Source: Candidatus Accumulibacter iunctus (GTDB lineage Bacteria; Pseudomonadota; Gammaproteobacteria; Burkholderiales; Rhodocyclaceae). Taken from it: a stretch of DNA of 21,437 nt. The first letter of the stretch is position 1; every line of letters begins with the position of its first letter. Both the position numbers and the translations under genes were made by a program. Under the pieces are notes generated by a model, which saw only the letters and a list, made by a program, of their open reading frames with translations, searched no databases and was not told the DNA's origin. Below are positions 11,201-17,871 of this stretch, one piece after another. The stretch lies in NCBI GenBank assembly GCA_002345025.1, contig DDUX01000019.1, positions 1 to 21,437 of the forward strand. Direction: 5' to 3'.

Positions 11201-14200
11201 ACGAGGTCGATGCCCGAGCGCCGCGCGACAAGCTCGGACGGCGCCACGTCTGCGTCGATGCGGATGGTGTCGGTCGACACCGCGTCGCCGCCCTCGGCGA
11301 TCGTATCGGCGCCACCGCCACGCCCGAAGAGATAGATGTCGCCGTCGCCACCGCCCTGCAGCGTGTCGGCCGCCGCGTCGCCGCGGCCGTCCAGCGTATC
11401 CATGCCGCTGCCGCCGCTCAGCGTGTCGCCGCCGCCGCCACCGGCAAGCAGGTCGTTGTCCTCGTTACCGTGCAGCACGTCGTCGCCGACCCCGCCCTGG
11501 AGGGTGTCGTCACCGCCCAGGCCGCTGAGCATGTCGTTGCCGCCACGGCCATCGATGCTGTCGGCAGCCGCGGTTCCGGAGTAGACGTCGGGGCCGTCGC
11601 CCAGCTCGTTCGTGATGTGTGCGTCGATCGTCGCACGATCCCAGACCGAGCCGTCGGCGAAGGCAACGGCATCGATCGGCGCGCCGGCGTAGTGGTTGCG
11701 CACCGTGACCTGCTCCGAGGCGCCGCGAACGCGCACGATGAGATCGTTCGCGAAACGGACGAACGCCAGATCGGCCGGCGCCAGCGCGCCGGCGATGCGC
11801 AGCGTGTCGACCCGGCCGATGGCGGCATCGTCGTTGTCGATCGTGTCCTGCCCGTCGCCGGCGCCCCAGACGTAGGTGTCGTTGCCGGCGCCGCCGGCGA
11901 GCGCGTCATCGCCGGCGCCGCCGGTCAGGATGTCGTCGCCGTCGCCGCCGGCAAGCGTATCGCTGCCTTCCTTGCCGGCGATGCGGTCGGCGATGTTGGT
12001 CCCGGTGATCGTCTCGGCCGCCGCCGTGCCGTCGAGATCGAAGCCGCGCGCGAGGAGTTCGGCGTAGCTCAGGACCGTGCCGTCGGCGAACTCGAAGCGG
12101 TCGATCGCCGGCTGCGCATACACGTCGCCAGGAGTGAAGCCTTCGATATGGATCGCGTCGGCCGGATCGCTGCCGACGCGGATGAGCAACGAACCCAGCC
12201 CGAGCGTGATGTCCGCCGGCGCGATGCCGCTGCCAAAGCGCAGCGTGTTGGCCGCCGTGAAGCCGCCGGCCTTGCTCTGGTCGGCGATCGTGTCGCTGCC
12301 GTCACCCCGGCTGTAGAGGTAGGTGTTGCCGCCGCCGCCGCCGGTCAGCGTATCGCTGCCGCGCCCGCCGGAGAGCGTCGAGGCGCCGGCCATGGCGACG
12401 ATCGTGTTGTTGTCCCTGCCGCCGGTCAGCACCCGCTGGCCGCTGGCGTCGGTGGCGTCGTTGACGCCGTCCATCCGGCGACCGATCAGTTCGGCGTAGC
12501 TCAGCGTCTGGCCATCGGCGAATTCGTAGGTGGCCACCGCCCCGGCCAGGCCGCCCTGCACCAGCAGGTGATCCGCCGTGCTGCTGTCGATCTGCAGGTA
12601 GCTGCCGCCGAGCACCGAGACCAGGGTCAGGTCATCGGGCAGGGCGCCGCTGAAGACGACGCGATTGCTGCCGCTCTGGTCGAGGATGGCTTCGCTGTTG
12701 CCCGCCGCGTTGAGCGGGGACTCGCCGCTCGCCAGCAGATAGACGTCGTCGCCTTCGCCGCCGTCCATCCCATCGGTACCGGCACCACCGCTCAGCGTGT
12801 CGTTGCCGGCGTCGCCGTAGAGACTGTCGTCGTCGGCACCGCCGAGCAGCGTGTCGTTGCCGGCATTGCCGTGCAGCACGTCCTTGCCTGTACCGCCGTC
12901 GAGCAGGTCGTTGCCGCCTTCGGCGACCGTATCGCCGTCGCCTTCGAGAAAGTCGTCGCCCTCGCCGCCGTAGAGCCGGTCGTCCTTGCCGCCGCCGCTG
13001 AGGCTGTCGTTGCCCTGCTCGCCAAAGAGCGTGTCCTTGCCGTGCGCCTCGGCGGCGAAGGGGTGGTCGGGGGTGTCGTCGCCGACCAGAGCGTCGTTGC
13101 CCTCGCCGCCGTAGAGTTGGTCGTCCTTGCTGCCGCCGATCAGCGTATCGTCGCCCTGGCCGCCGGCGAGGGTGTCTTTGCCGTGGTACTGGACGTCGAG
13201 CGTGCTGTGGTCGCCTTCGAGGTGGTCGTTGCCGGCACCGCCGATCAGCTCGTCGTCCTCGCCGCCACCCCATAGCGTATCGGCGCCGTCGCCGCCGTCG
13301 AGGTAGTCCTGGCCGTGGTACTGGCCGGGGGTTTTGACGTCGTCGCCATGGAGTTTATCGTCGCCGGAACCGCCGATCAGTTGGTCGGTACCGCCGTTGC
13401 CCCACAGCGTATCGGCGCCGGTTCCGCCATCGAGGTAGTCGTTGCCGTGCAGGGCGCCGGCCAGGCCGCTGCCCGGTTCGTCCGGGTCATCGAGGTTATC
13501 GCCGGAGAGGACGTCGTCGCCAACCCCGCCGAGGATCTGGTCGTCGCCCTGCTCGCCGAAGGCGACGTCGTTGTCGGCGCCGCCGTCGATGAAATCATCG
13601 CCGCCGTTGCCCAGCAGCCAGTCGTCGCCGGCGCCGCCGAACATCAGGTCGTCGGCGCCGGCGCTCGCTTCGATGCCGGCGCGGGCGAAGACGCTCTTAT
13701 AGTAGGTGACACCGTTGCGCTCTTCGACCTGCCGTTCAAGCGACCAGTCGCGATAGGCGAAGGTGGTACCGCTGTCGCCCCAGAGATTGTCGTTGCCGGC
13801 CCCGCCGAGCAGGAGGTCGGCGTCGGCGCCGCCGAGGATCAGGTCGGCATCGGCACCGCCGACGACGAAGTCTTCGCCGGCGCTGCCGTCGACCCACTCG
13901 CCGCGTGTGGCACTGCCGCCGAGACTCAGGTCGTTGGCCGCCAGGGCGTCATTTCGCTCTTGCCGGGTGTCGGCAAAGACTTCGTCGTTGTCGGCGCCAC
14001 CAATCAGCAGGTCCTGGTCGGCACCGCCTTCGAGTTGGTCCTGGCCGGCGTCGCCGTGAAGGATGTCGCTGCCGGTGCCGCCCTGGACGCTATCGGCGCC
14101 GGCAGCGGCGCTGACCCAATCGTCGCCGTCGCCCGCTTCGATGCGGTCGTTGCCGCCACGCGTGGCGTTGATGGTGTCGGCACCGCCGCCGGACTGGATG

Positions 14201-16680
14201 AGGTCGGCACCGGCGCTGTCGTAGAGGGTGTCGGCCCGGCCAAGTTCGGCTTGGTTGGGGTCGGTGATGAGGTTGCCGAGTGCGTCATTCTGCGACTGGA
14301 CGCCCGGATCGGGGCCGAAGTCGATGGGCGCGAGGTCGCCCTTGATGGTGGTGTCGATAGGGGTCGGCGTGGCGTCTTCGTCGGTGGCATTGAGGGTGAG
14401 GGTGATTTCCTGGTGTTCCTTGTGCGTCGGCTGGCCCGAGGCATCGATGAACTGGGCCTTGAGCGTCAGGCTGCCGGACTGGTCGACGTCGCCGCTCTCC
14501 CACAGGCCGAAGGCGAGGCTTTGTTGGCCGGCGCGGACGGTGACTTCAAACAGGCCATCGGCACCGATGTCGATGCGCTGGCCTTGATAGACGAGGGTAA
14601 AGGCGTCGGCACTGGCGCCGGTCAGGGTGAGCCTGACTTTCTGGCCGTCGCTGCCGGCGGCGTAGGGGAGATAAAGCGTGAGGCCTTGCAGGTGGCCTTC
14701 GCTCAGGGTGTCGCCAGCAGTGCTGTTCGGGTCGGGCGTGGCGCCGGCGGCAAAGGGGTTGCCCTTGTCGGGGGTGAGAATGATCGTCTGGGCGGCGTCG
14801 GTGACGGTTTCAATAAGGGTCTTGCCGGCGTTTCTGATTTCTTCGGCTTGCGCGGTGCCGCTGACGAAGGTCAACACACCTTCGAGGACGTCTTTCAGAC
14901 CATCCAAAACGGCGTCGGTAAACGCCTTGCGCTCGGTAAAATCATTGATCGCCGCAAACTGGAGCGCGCTGCTGTTTGTTCCCAGGTAGTCGGGGTTCGC
15001 CTTGGCGAGCGCGACAGCGATTTCGCTCCGGTTGAACGTCATGATGTCATCGCGCACATCGGTGAGCAGTTCGGGCGCACCGCTTGCCGCACCCAGCACC
15101 AAACCGTTGTAGGCGCGCTCGACATCAAGGAGGAGTTTTCCTTGCGCTTCAGGCGGCAGGTTGATATAGCGCTGGCTGGACATCACCTGCTCTATGAGCC
15201 AAGGCAGTTCGCTCAGGGTGCATTGGCCGTTGTTGCAGGCCATCTGGACGAGTTCGTCGATCGGCTGCTCGTTGCCCAAGGCCTCGGCGATCAGGCGCGC
15301 ACGCGCTTTGTCGGCTTCGCTGGCAAAGGCATCGGGTACATTGCAAAACCCCTGGACGAGATTGAGCGCAGCTTCTTCCGGCGTTGCCGCGGCGGGGATC
15401 TGGGGCGTTGCATTGAAGCTGGGCAGGACGTCGCCCAGCCACTGGAAAGCACTGCCGATCCAATTGACGATTGTCTCGCCCGTCTGAATGAGCGTCGCTG
15501 CCAGTAACGACCCGGCCAGCGCTGCCAAACCGGGTTTGGTGAGGAAAATCGCCTTGGCGAGCCAGCCAATCGGCGTGTTCGACAATATGGTATAGCTGGA
15601 TTCACTCATTTTACCGGCGTCATACTGCGCCTTGAATGCGGCTTGGGCGACGGTATTGATGTCCTGCGGGTTGCCGAAAAGCGAGGACCCGCCGACGCCG
15701 GCGATCAGTCGGAAGAGCGCTTCCGGGGCGGAGAGCTTTTCGTCGTTGAGCAGGCCGCCGATGGCGCCGGCCAGGCTGACGGCACCGGGGGCATCGAGCA
15801 GGAATGTGCCGTCGAGCAAGCCGGCTTCGCTCGTCCCCGACAGTCCCAGGGCAAAGGCCGTGCTGTCGAGGTGGGTGTAGAACGCGGTCTCGATGCGGTG
15901 CGCGTCGGCGAGATCCATCGGTTTGCCCACCGATTCGCCGCCAAGGTATTCCCAGTCGAGATAGACGACGTCACCGTCGGCGCCGATGTGCCCGCCGCCG
16001 AGACGGGGGACGAGGTCGTTGGCAACGACGTAGTGGGTGGCGGAACCGAGGCCGGTGAGCATACCTGGATCGTATGCAGGTTGCCCTTGATCGTTTTTTA
16101 TGTTGCCGGTCAAACCCCAAACCGCACCCAGACCATTGAAAGTTGTGAGCGATACGTTCGAGGGTACGTAGGTGCCTGTCGGGTCTGCTTTTCTTTCCTG
16201 ATCCACATACTCATACGCCGCATACTGCGCCAGCGCGCCCCCGAGCGATTGGCCGGTGAAGTGGATGCTGCTGGGGTTGAGGGCAGCGAGTTTTCCGAAG
16301 AGGTCGTTTGTTGCCGGATTATTTAACGCGATCCACTGATTCCACCCGACGCTCTGGCTGTTGGAGAACCAATCCTGGAGATTGAGTCCGTCGGTGCCAC
16401 CGAAGGCGACAATGACCTCGCCGTTGCCCGGATTCCGGTAGATCACCAACTTGGCGCCGGTACCCGGATCTTCGATCTTGCTGTTGAATTCGTAGCCGTC
16501 CTCCCACAAGAACTCCGGTTCGTCGGTGTAGATTGCGGGGTTGTTGTAGTCCGGTTCGGTACTCTCCTTGTCGGGCAGCGGGCCGAGATCAGGCGTGGGT
16601 GGATGCGTCGCATCGAAGTAGCTCTGGTCGCAGGCGAGCAGCAGTTGTTTGGCGAGGGTGATGGAGGTTTGCGGCGTCAT
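2245..16680 (-). CDS. Giant lipase-RTX protein, 4811 residues, predicted type I secretion substrate
   Basis: No signal peptide. The class 3 lipase domain (about 60-280) has AFGGT (92-96) followed by DW, the nucleophile motif GQSLG with Ser145, Asp222 in NDLVPRLGGG, and His261 as likely third triad residue (His231 is an alternative). Residues about 281-654 are mostly helical, with three of the few cysteines (FCN, ACNNGQC). About 660-774 look like a Calx-beta-like beta-sandwich. A dense GGxGxDxLx calcium-binding block follows (about 800-1320), then eight RTX-related modules ending in FADGTxW-type motifs and 22 copies of an about 81-residue repeat. The last 150 residues (ITFKDWYA, FQLAGSDSAA, DLAYQYGKNGTL) match the C-termini of betaproteobacterial RTX proteins and should hold the secretion signal. 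It lies between the exporter's ABC and HlyD genes. Family T1SS lipases have several hundred residues, so this is exceptionally long. Lipid hydrolysis is predicted; the natural substrate and whether it is an enzyme, toxin or adhesin are unknown. Confidence 0.93.
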   Translation of the reverse strand: MTPQTSITLAKQLLLACDQSYFDATHPPTPDLGPLPDKESTEPDYNNPAIYTDEPEFLWEDGYEFNSKIEDPGTGAKLVIYRNPGNGEVIVAFGGTDGLNLQDWFSNSQSVGWNQWIALNNPATNDLFGKLAALNPSSIHFTGQSLGGALAQYAAYEYVDQERKADPTGTYVPSNVSLTTFNGLGAVWGLTGNIKNDQGQPAYDPGMLTGLGSATHYVVANDLVPRLGGGHIGADGDVVYLDWEYLGGESVGKPMDLADAHRIETAFYTHLDSTAFALGLSGTSEAGLLDGTFLLDAPGAVSLAGAIGGLLNDEKLSAPEALFRLIAGVGGSSLFGNPQDINTVAQAAFKAQYDAGKMSESSYTILSNTPIGWLAKAIFLTKPGLAALAGSLLAATLIQTGETIVNWIGSAFQWLGDVLPSFNATPQIPAAATPEEAALNLVQGFCNVPDAFASEADKARARLIAEALGNEQPIDELVQMACNNGQCTLSELPWLIEQVMSSQRYINLPPEAQGKLLLDVERAYNGLVLGAASGAPELLTDVRDDIMTFNRSEIAVALAKANPDYLGTNSSALQFAAINDFTERKAFTDAVLDGLKDVLEGVLTFVSGTAQAEEIRNAGKTLIETVTDAAQTIILTPDKGNPFAAGATPDPNSTAGDTLSEGHLQGLTLYLPYAAGSDGQKVRLTLTGASADAFTLVYQGQRIDIGADGLFEVTVRAGQQSLAFGLWESGDVDQSGSLTLKAQFIDASGQPTHKEHQEITLTLNATDEDATPTPIDTTIKGDLAPIDFGPDPGVQSQNDALGNLITDPNQAELGRADTLYDSAGADLIQSGGGADTINATRGGNDRIEAGDGDDWVSAAAGADSVQGGTGSDILHGDAGQDQLEGGADQDLLIGGADNDEVFADTRQERNDALAANDLSLGGSATRGEWVDGSAGEDFVVGGADADLILGGADADLLLGGAGNDNLWGDSGTTFAYRDWSLERQVEERNGVTYYKSVFARAGIEASAGADDLMFGGAGDDWLLGNGGDDFIDGGADNDVAFGEQGDDQILGGVGDDVLSGDNLDDPDEPGSGLAGALHGNDYLDGGTGADTLWGNGGTDQLIGGSGDDKLHGDDVKTPGQYHGQDYLDGGDGADTLWGGGEDDELIGGAGNDHLEGDHSTLDVQYHGKDTLAGGQGDDTLIGGSKDDQLYGGEGNDALVGDDTPDHPFAAEAHGKDTLFGEQGNDSLSGGGKDDRLYGGEGDDFLEGDGDTVAEGGNDLLDGGTGKDVLHGNAGNDTLLGGADDDSLYGDAGNDTLSGGAGTDGMDGGEGDDVYLLASGESPLNAAGNSEAILDQSGSNRVVFSGALPDDLTLVSVLGGSYLQIDSSTADHLLVQGGLAGAVATYEFADGQTLSYAELIGRRMDGVNDATDASGQRVLTGGRDNNTIVAMAGASTLSGGRGSDTLTGGGGGNTYLYSRGDGSDTIADQSKAGGFTAANTLRFGSGIAPADITLGLGSLLIRVGSDPADAIHIEGFTPGDVYAQPAIDRFEFADGTVLSYAELLARGFDLDGTAAAETITGTNIADRIAGKEGSDTLAGGDGDDILTGGAGDDALAGGAGNDTYVWGAGDGQDTIDNDDAAIGRVDTLRIAGALAPADLAFVRFANDLIVRVRGASEQVTVRNHYAGAPIDAVAFADGSVWDRATIDAHITNELGDGPDVYSGTAAADSIDGRGGNDMLSGLGGDDTLQGGVGDDVLHGNEDNDLLAGGGGGDTLSGGSGMDTLDGRGDAAADTLQGGGDGDIYLFGRGGGADTIAEGGDAVSTDTIRIDADVAPSELVARRSGIDLVLQVAGTGDQLTVVGAYAAGAGAAARIERIEFAADATLWTETQIRQRVLLAAATAGNDQIDGFDGDDLIGGLAGNDTLYGKDGNDLLLGDAGDDHLSGDDGDDTLTGGTGNNALHGGAGADTLDGRGAASLDTLSGGLGGDTYLFGRAGGWDTISEFGSDAGDIDTIVVSPELTASDLVLSRYTYYGSEYDHLQIGFKNAPHTLDVFNFFTRQDDYHRIERIEFADGTVWNPATVTALLDTGGESDDTIRGDRWDSVIDGRGGNDALYGYSGSDWLAGGSGDDALDGGVGNDTLAGGTGNDVLAGGTGDDVYRFGRGDGQDIIGETFAGGGSDTLELADGIAAANVGLYRAGDDLIAVLDGSPTQLTVQEFFTDASHQVETIRFADTTEWGAAEIAGRVIAGTQNAMTGTAGDDVFVVDHTLDTIAEAANQGTDSVQSTVSWTLGANLENLSLTGVLNVNGTGNSSNNLIVGNVSNNVLKGGGGNDTLRGGLGDDTYYYVYGTTVQESAGEGTDTMITTDGIGAVIAAHVENFTVTGNSLRYATVVGNPLDNIIIAREGDVIDAGGGNDTVIFRSGFGSPTAYDPSYEIDGSTAYVDSPGDRVVFLNADEGLDSRVISSIDRVLDDGVGTLELAQGSAARSGTGNHLDNLLHGNEFGNVLYGLDGNDTFYGGGGADTLLGGEGDDAYYLDPERTLFNATQGPTYFYQRPPMEGDAIIEAANEGVDTVYSVYDHVLSANVENLVLETFRINSGHGYYNQYALRGTGNALNNRLTGNAGDNVLDGDTGADTMIGGTGNDVYHVDDGGDLVVDTAGTDTVYSTLAYSLSAELENLVLTGVGDDTGTGNSSNNLLDGSQSSGANQLVGGSGDDTYVLGLGDSVVEMTDDGNDTVVTSASHTLASNIERLILSGSAATTGTGTAGNDGLDGSQNAAANVLIGLDGDDTYYVDTLDAIVEAADGGHDTAVVMGASHTLADHVENLVIAESAGSASGTGNAQNNILTGNSSSNRLDGVAGDDTLRGGAGDDTYVVDSLLDVIEDSQGYDTVETSQSHTLGADLENLVLSGSVSVSGTGNALNNTLDGTQNTAANVLAGGLGDDHYLLGAGDAVIENADEGTDWVHAAFSHTLGSNIEGLVLVGTDAADATGNALDNHLEGNSASNVVDGGAGADTMHGMAGDDTYLVDDAGDRVFEGVDAGADQVHSSVSFTLSDHVETLVLTGTAAIDGSGSAMANALFGNAMSNVLNGGEGDDTLDGGGGSDTLDGGVGSDTYVLRRGGGNDAILCTDFAGAHVDTVRLEGLNAADVRLTEAGNDLLVTIIDTNETLTIKGFVASTYGNIDRLLFADGTMWNQTAMQGNVTVIGTEGDDYLSTRPFSGGKAYGLGGNDTLVGHWGGHLLSGGAGNDSLTVGGGNNVLDGGTGNDTLSSADGSDVLDGGAGDDYLYSGSGNDLLNGGADADTLIGSDGDDTLDGGDGNDQLYGGWYIDSPSAASNDDSLFGGGGEDYLYGGIGNDAVAGGTGNDTLVGSDGDDTLVGGVGDDSIYGDSGNDTYVFGRGDGSDSIHNVDPALGRTDRLKLEGINPGDIRVERVDGNDLMVVITDSGESIRVRNYFVDDASKIDLIEFAGGVTWTRATMTSNLTVSGTPSDDVLIAADNSDSRLYGLAGNDTLTGNGGNDLLDGGDGSDSLDGGTGNDTMLGGAGNDTYVIDSPGDVIVENADEGTDLVQSSLSHALATDLENLALIGADAINGTGNSRDNSLTGNSADNVLDGGSGLDTFAGGAGNDTYIVDDAGEVVWENPGEGTDLVRSSATHTLADDVENLILTGAAAINGTGNALNNTLTGNGGNNILNGSTGNDTMAGGTGDDTYVVDSAGDVVIEAASGGSDLVQSRVTWTLASEVENLTLTGTSAINGTGNTLDNVLTGNSANNTLSGGAGADSLIGGAGNDTYVVDNVGDVVTENAGAGTDTVQSSLNHGLAANVENLTLTGTSAINGSGNALNNTLTGNGGNNILDGGAGNDTLIGGAGDDIYLVDSASDVVTEAAGAGIDLVQSGVTLTLASNVENLTLTGSAAINGTGNTLANVLTGNSGNNTLSGATGNDTMIGGAGNDTYVVDAAGDVVVENVGEGTDLVQSSVTYTLAAHIENLTLTGTSAINGTGNDLANLLTGNSGNNTLNGGAGADTLVGGAGNDTYGVDDAGDVVTEGSNAGTDLVQSSVTYALATNVENLTLTGTANISGTGNSLTNTLTGNSGNNVLDGGTGADTLIGGAGNDTYIVDNTADVVSEGSGAGTDLVQSSVTCTLAANVENLTLTGTSAINGTGNTLANTLTGNSGSNVLDGGTGADALIGGAGNDTYVVDNTGDVVTENAAEGTDLVQSSVTYTLAANLENLSLTGTANINGTGNDLANVLTGNTGANRLTGGAGNDTYVVDNAGDVVIEVAGEGTDLVQSSITHTLAANVENVTLTGTSAINGTGNDLANTLTGNSADNILDGGAGADTLVGGAGNDTYYVSTGDTVTEGSGAGTDTVIADVTWTLASNLENLTLAGAAAINGTGNTLANLIIGNGANNTLSGGSGADTMQGGAGDDTYVVDNTADVVIEAAGAGTDLVQAGVTYALSANLENLTLTGSTAINGSGNDLNNLLTGNSGANTLTGGAGNDTLNGGAAADTLIGGSGDDSYTVDSAADIVTESAGEGIDVVNSSVTLTLAANVEALVLTGSSALNGTGHDLANLLRGNTGNNVLNGAAGDDILEGGDGNDTLTDTAGTALFNGGAGTDTINGGAAAELFRGGLGNDTYSTAGGDDVLLFNKGDGQDTFATGGTGGDTLSLGGDLAYADLSFSKSSNDLVLKTGGTDQITFKDWYAAAPSTPVLKLQVIAEAMAGFAQGGSDPLKDQKIESFNFSGLVGAFDAARAANPGLTTWALTNALATFQLAGSDSAAVGGDLAYQYGKNGTLTGIGLTSAQQVIGDAGFGAQAQTLRPLAAIQEGSVRLS
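2985..6110 (-). repeat. Tandem array A: 13 copies of an about 81-residue (243-bp) RTX-type repeat
   Basis: Inside the giant gene (residues about 3520-4565), a unit of about 81 residues recurs 13 times. Each has the order NxLTGNSGNNxLDGG, ADTLIGGAGNDTYVVD, DVVTE then EGTDLVQSS, VTYTLAANVENLTLTG and INGTGN. At DNA level most junctions fall 243 bp apart (for example 4646, 4889 and 5132 start equivalent positions). One unit near 3960 is shorter because it lacks one nonapeptide pair. Neighbouring copies share long identical stretches, which points to recent tandem duplication or ongoing homogenisation. Each unit combines a calcium-binding RTX hairpin with a strand-rich ENLTLTG segment. Confidence 0.92.
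7480..9060 (-). repeat. Array B: seven diverged copies of the 81-residue repeat
   Basis: The same unit as array A, but older looking. Copies carry VETLVLTG, IEGLVLVG, LENLVLSG, VENLVIAE, IERLILSG, LENLVLTG and VENLVLE in place of the uniform VENLTLTG. Several have a DGSQ/DGTQNxAANVL variant that drops one RTX hairpin. Two further isolated copies lie at about 9600-9930 (LENLSLTG and VENFTVTG). Corresponds to residues about 2540-3067 of the giant protein. Confidence 0.85.
11755..12034 (-). repeat. Source copy of a 280-bp segment repeated at 20828-21107
   Basis: This part of the giant gene (residues about 1550-1642, from GTAAAETITGTNIADR to ALAPADLAFVR) reappears 9073 bp away in the same orientation, without gaps. 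I counted 9 differences over the 274 bases from 11761 to 12034. It includes several RTX nonapeptides and the start of an RTX-related module. Confidence 0.92.
12720..14280 (-). repeat. Dense RTX nonapeptide block with a His-Gly sub-repeat
   Basis: Residues about 800-1320 of the giant protein hold the most regular GGxGxDxLx repeats, the family's calcium-binding beta-roll. Within it, a second period of about 43-48 residues starts with HGND, HGQD, HGKD and HGKD (near 13440, 13313, 13180 and 13035), each followed by YLDGG or TLxGx, DTLxGG, DDxLxGG and a short polar spacer such as GDDVKTPGQY. One non-RTX insert (near 13680-13780, YRDWSLERQVEERNG) interrupts the block. Confidence 0.85.
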
Positions 16681-16688
16681 GGTCGTTA

Positions 16689-16694
16689 TCCTTC
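16689..16694 (-). promoter_or_regulatory. Ribosome binding site of the giant gene
   Basis: On the minus strand GAAGGA precedes the ATG at 16680, with 8 bases between. This supports the chosen start, MTPQTSITLAKQLL. Confidence 0.75.
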
Positions 16695-16720
16695 AAGAAC
16701 ATGCAGTGATGCTTGGGTGT

Positions 16721-16726
16721 TTTATA
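16721..16726 (-). promoter_or_regulatory. Possible -10 element before the giant gene
   Basis: TATAAA on the minus strand, about 40 bases upstream of the ATG at 16680, in the 73-bp gap after the upstream gene. No convincing -35 hexamer lies at the right distance, so this may be chance. If real, the lipase gene could be transcribed separately from the genes upstream. Confidence 0.22.
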
Positions 16727-16753
16727 CAGTCGAGTTGCATGGTGCGAGAGCCG

Positions 16754-17869
16754 TTACTTGGCAGGCGGGCAGACATCGAGTATTTGTAGGCGGAACGTGT
16801 GTCCCCCTTTCACCCAGAAACCTCGCGGATCGATGCCAAACGCAAGTTTGCAACCGTCAGGGGAAAGCACTTTACTCGCAAGCCATCCCTTGGCTAACAG
16901 CTCCAAATCACCGCGTGCCGTTTGGCGATAAAGTCCAGACTTATCGAAAGGCCAACTTGTCTCAGTGCCAATTGCGAGCAAGTTCGCTTTTGCGGGTATC
17001 AGTCCGTTCAGACGGATAGTTTTCCAGTTTCCCTCACGCCCGTAAGTCACGATTTCTTCAAGACGGCCATCGGAATAGAGCCACCATAGTTTTCCTGTCT
17101 TGTCGTCACCTGCGCCCCGCGTATCATCCAGCCCCAGCAGATAAGCATCCTTGAACGCCTCATAGCGCAGAAAAACGACGTGATAACCTTGATCCAGCCA
17201 CGGCTGCAACACACTCCGGTCGATCGGGATAGGCCGGTCTTCCTTGCCCGGCGGGTGTATCGCGATGGGGTACGCGGGCGGTAGCCCCCGATCCATCTCC
17301 AGCCAGCCATGCTCCGGCTTCAAGGGCTTGAAGACCCGACCGGATTCTTTGGCGGCGTCGAGCCAGGCGGGGTTAGTCATCTCATAGGGATATTGGCAGC
17401 CACGAAGCGCGTCCATAGGCGGTGGGGAAGCACCTCGCGGGAGCGGAGGCGGGGGCGGTACTTCGACAATACTGTCTACAGTCCCGGCAAACGTAAGGCG
17501 TTTTTGCCCAGTCAGTGGTTTGTCCTCGGTATCCGGGGTTGGCCGCCAGAATCGAATATACCCATCGCTCATGCAGAGTGCCCCGCCGAACGAACCCATA
17601 TCGGTAATACTTCTTTTCGAAAACTGATATCGCAACAAGCGTCTGCCTTTGGAATCGGTCTGCATTCTTTCGATGGCGACACCAGGAACAATGAGATTAT
17701 CGTTGTCCAGCCAGAAAATCGAAGAGGGCAAATAGCCGCTGAACACAATGCCCGCGTCAATCGGCTGAGTGCAATAGACAGATGTATTCAACCCGACCAA
17801 CAGGGTCAGCAATAAAACGCTCTTTTTCAAGAGCAGGGATAAACGGGAAAGTTTCACACTCATTTTCAT
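16754..17869 (-). CDS. Secreted protein of unknown function, beta-propeller-like, between the T1SS ABC and lipase genes
   Basis: I do not recognise this 371-residue protein. It begins with a basic stretch and a hydrophobic core (SVLLLTLLVGLNTSVYC), a Sec-type signal peptide. The Cys is preceded by SVY, which is a poor lipobox, so a soluble periplasmic form is more likely than a lipoprotein. The rest has spaced aromatic/Gly strands such as SIFWLDNDNLIVPG, YIRFWRP, LWWLYSDGRLEEIV and VLSPDGCKLAFGID. The last resembles the SPDG blades of TolB/WD40-type propellers. A proline-rich stretch VPPPPPLPRG lies near residue 140. The DNA looks less GC-rich than its neighbours, which hints at a different origin. 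The place directly before a secreted lipase suggests an accessory role: a periplasmic protector (immunity-like), chaperone or regulator of the lipase. That is inference from position only. It ends 73 bp before the giant gene. The second ATG at 17863 may be the true start. Confidence 0.85.
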   Translation of the reverse strand: MKMSVKLSRLSLLLKKSVLLLTLLVGLNTSVYCTQPIDAGIVFSGYLPSSIFWLDNDNLIVPGVAIERMQTDSKGRRLLRYQFSKRSITDMGSFGGALCMSDGYIRFWRPTPDTEDKPLTGQKRLTFAGTVDSIVEVPPPPPLPRGASPPPMDALRGCQYPYEMTNPAWLDAAKESGRVFKPLKPEHGWLEMDRGLPPAYPIAIHPPGKEDRPIPIDRSVLQPWLDQGYHVVFLRYEAFKDAYLLGLDDTRGAGDDKTGKLWWLYSDGRLEEIVTYGREGNWKTIRLNGLIPAKANLLAIGTETSWPFDKSGLYRQTARGDLELLAKGWLASKVLSPDGCKLAFGIDPRGFWVKGGHTFRLQILDVCPPAK

Positions 17870-17871
17870 CT

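Noticed and set aside
11470..15507. Two further long plus-strand frames (11470-13275 and 13315-15507)
   Set aside because: Antisense to the RTX block and spacer modules. The sense translation gives clear RTX and lipase-protein motifs, so the minus strand is coding.
16754..17869. Lipoprotein signal at the N-terminus of the propeller-like protein
   Set aside because: The only Cys near the signal core is preceded by Ser-Val-Tyr, which does not fit a lipobox, so a Sec type I signal is preferred.
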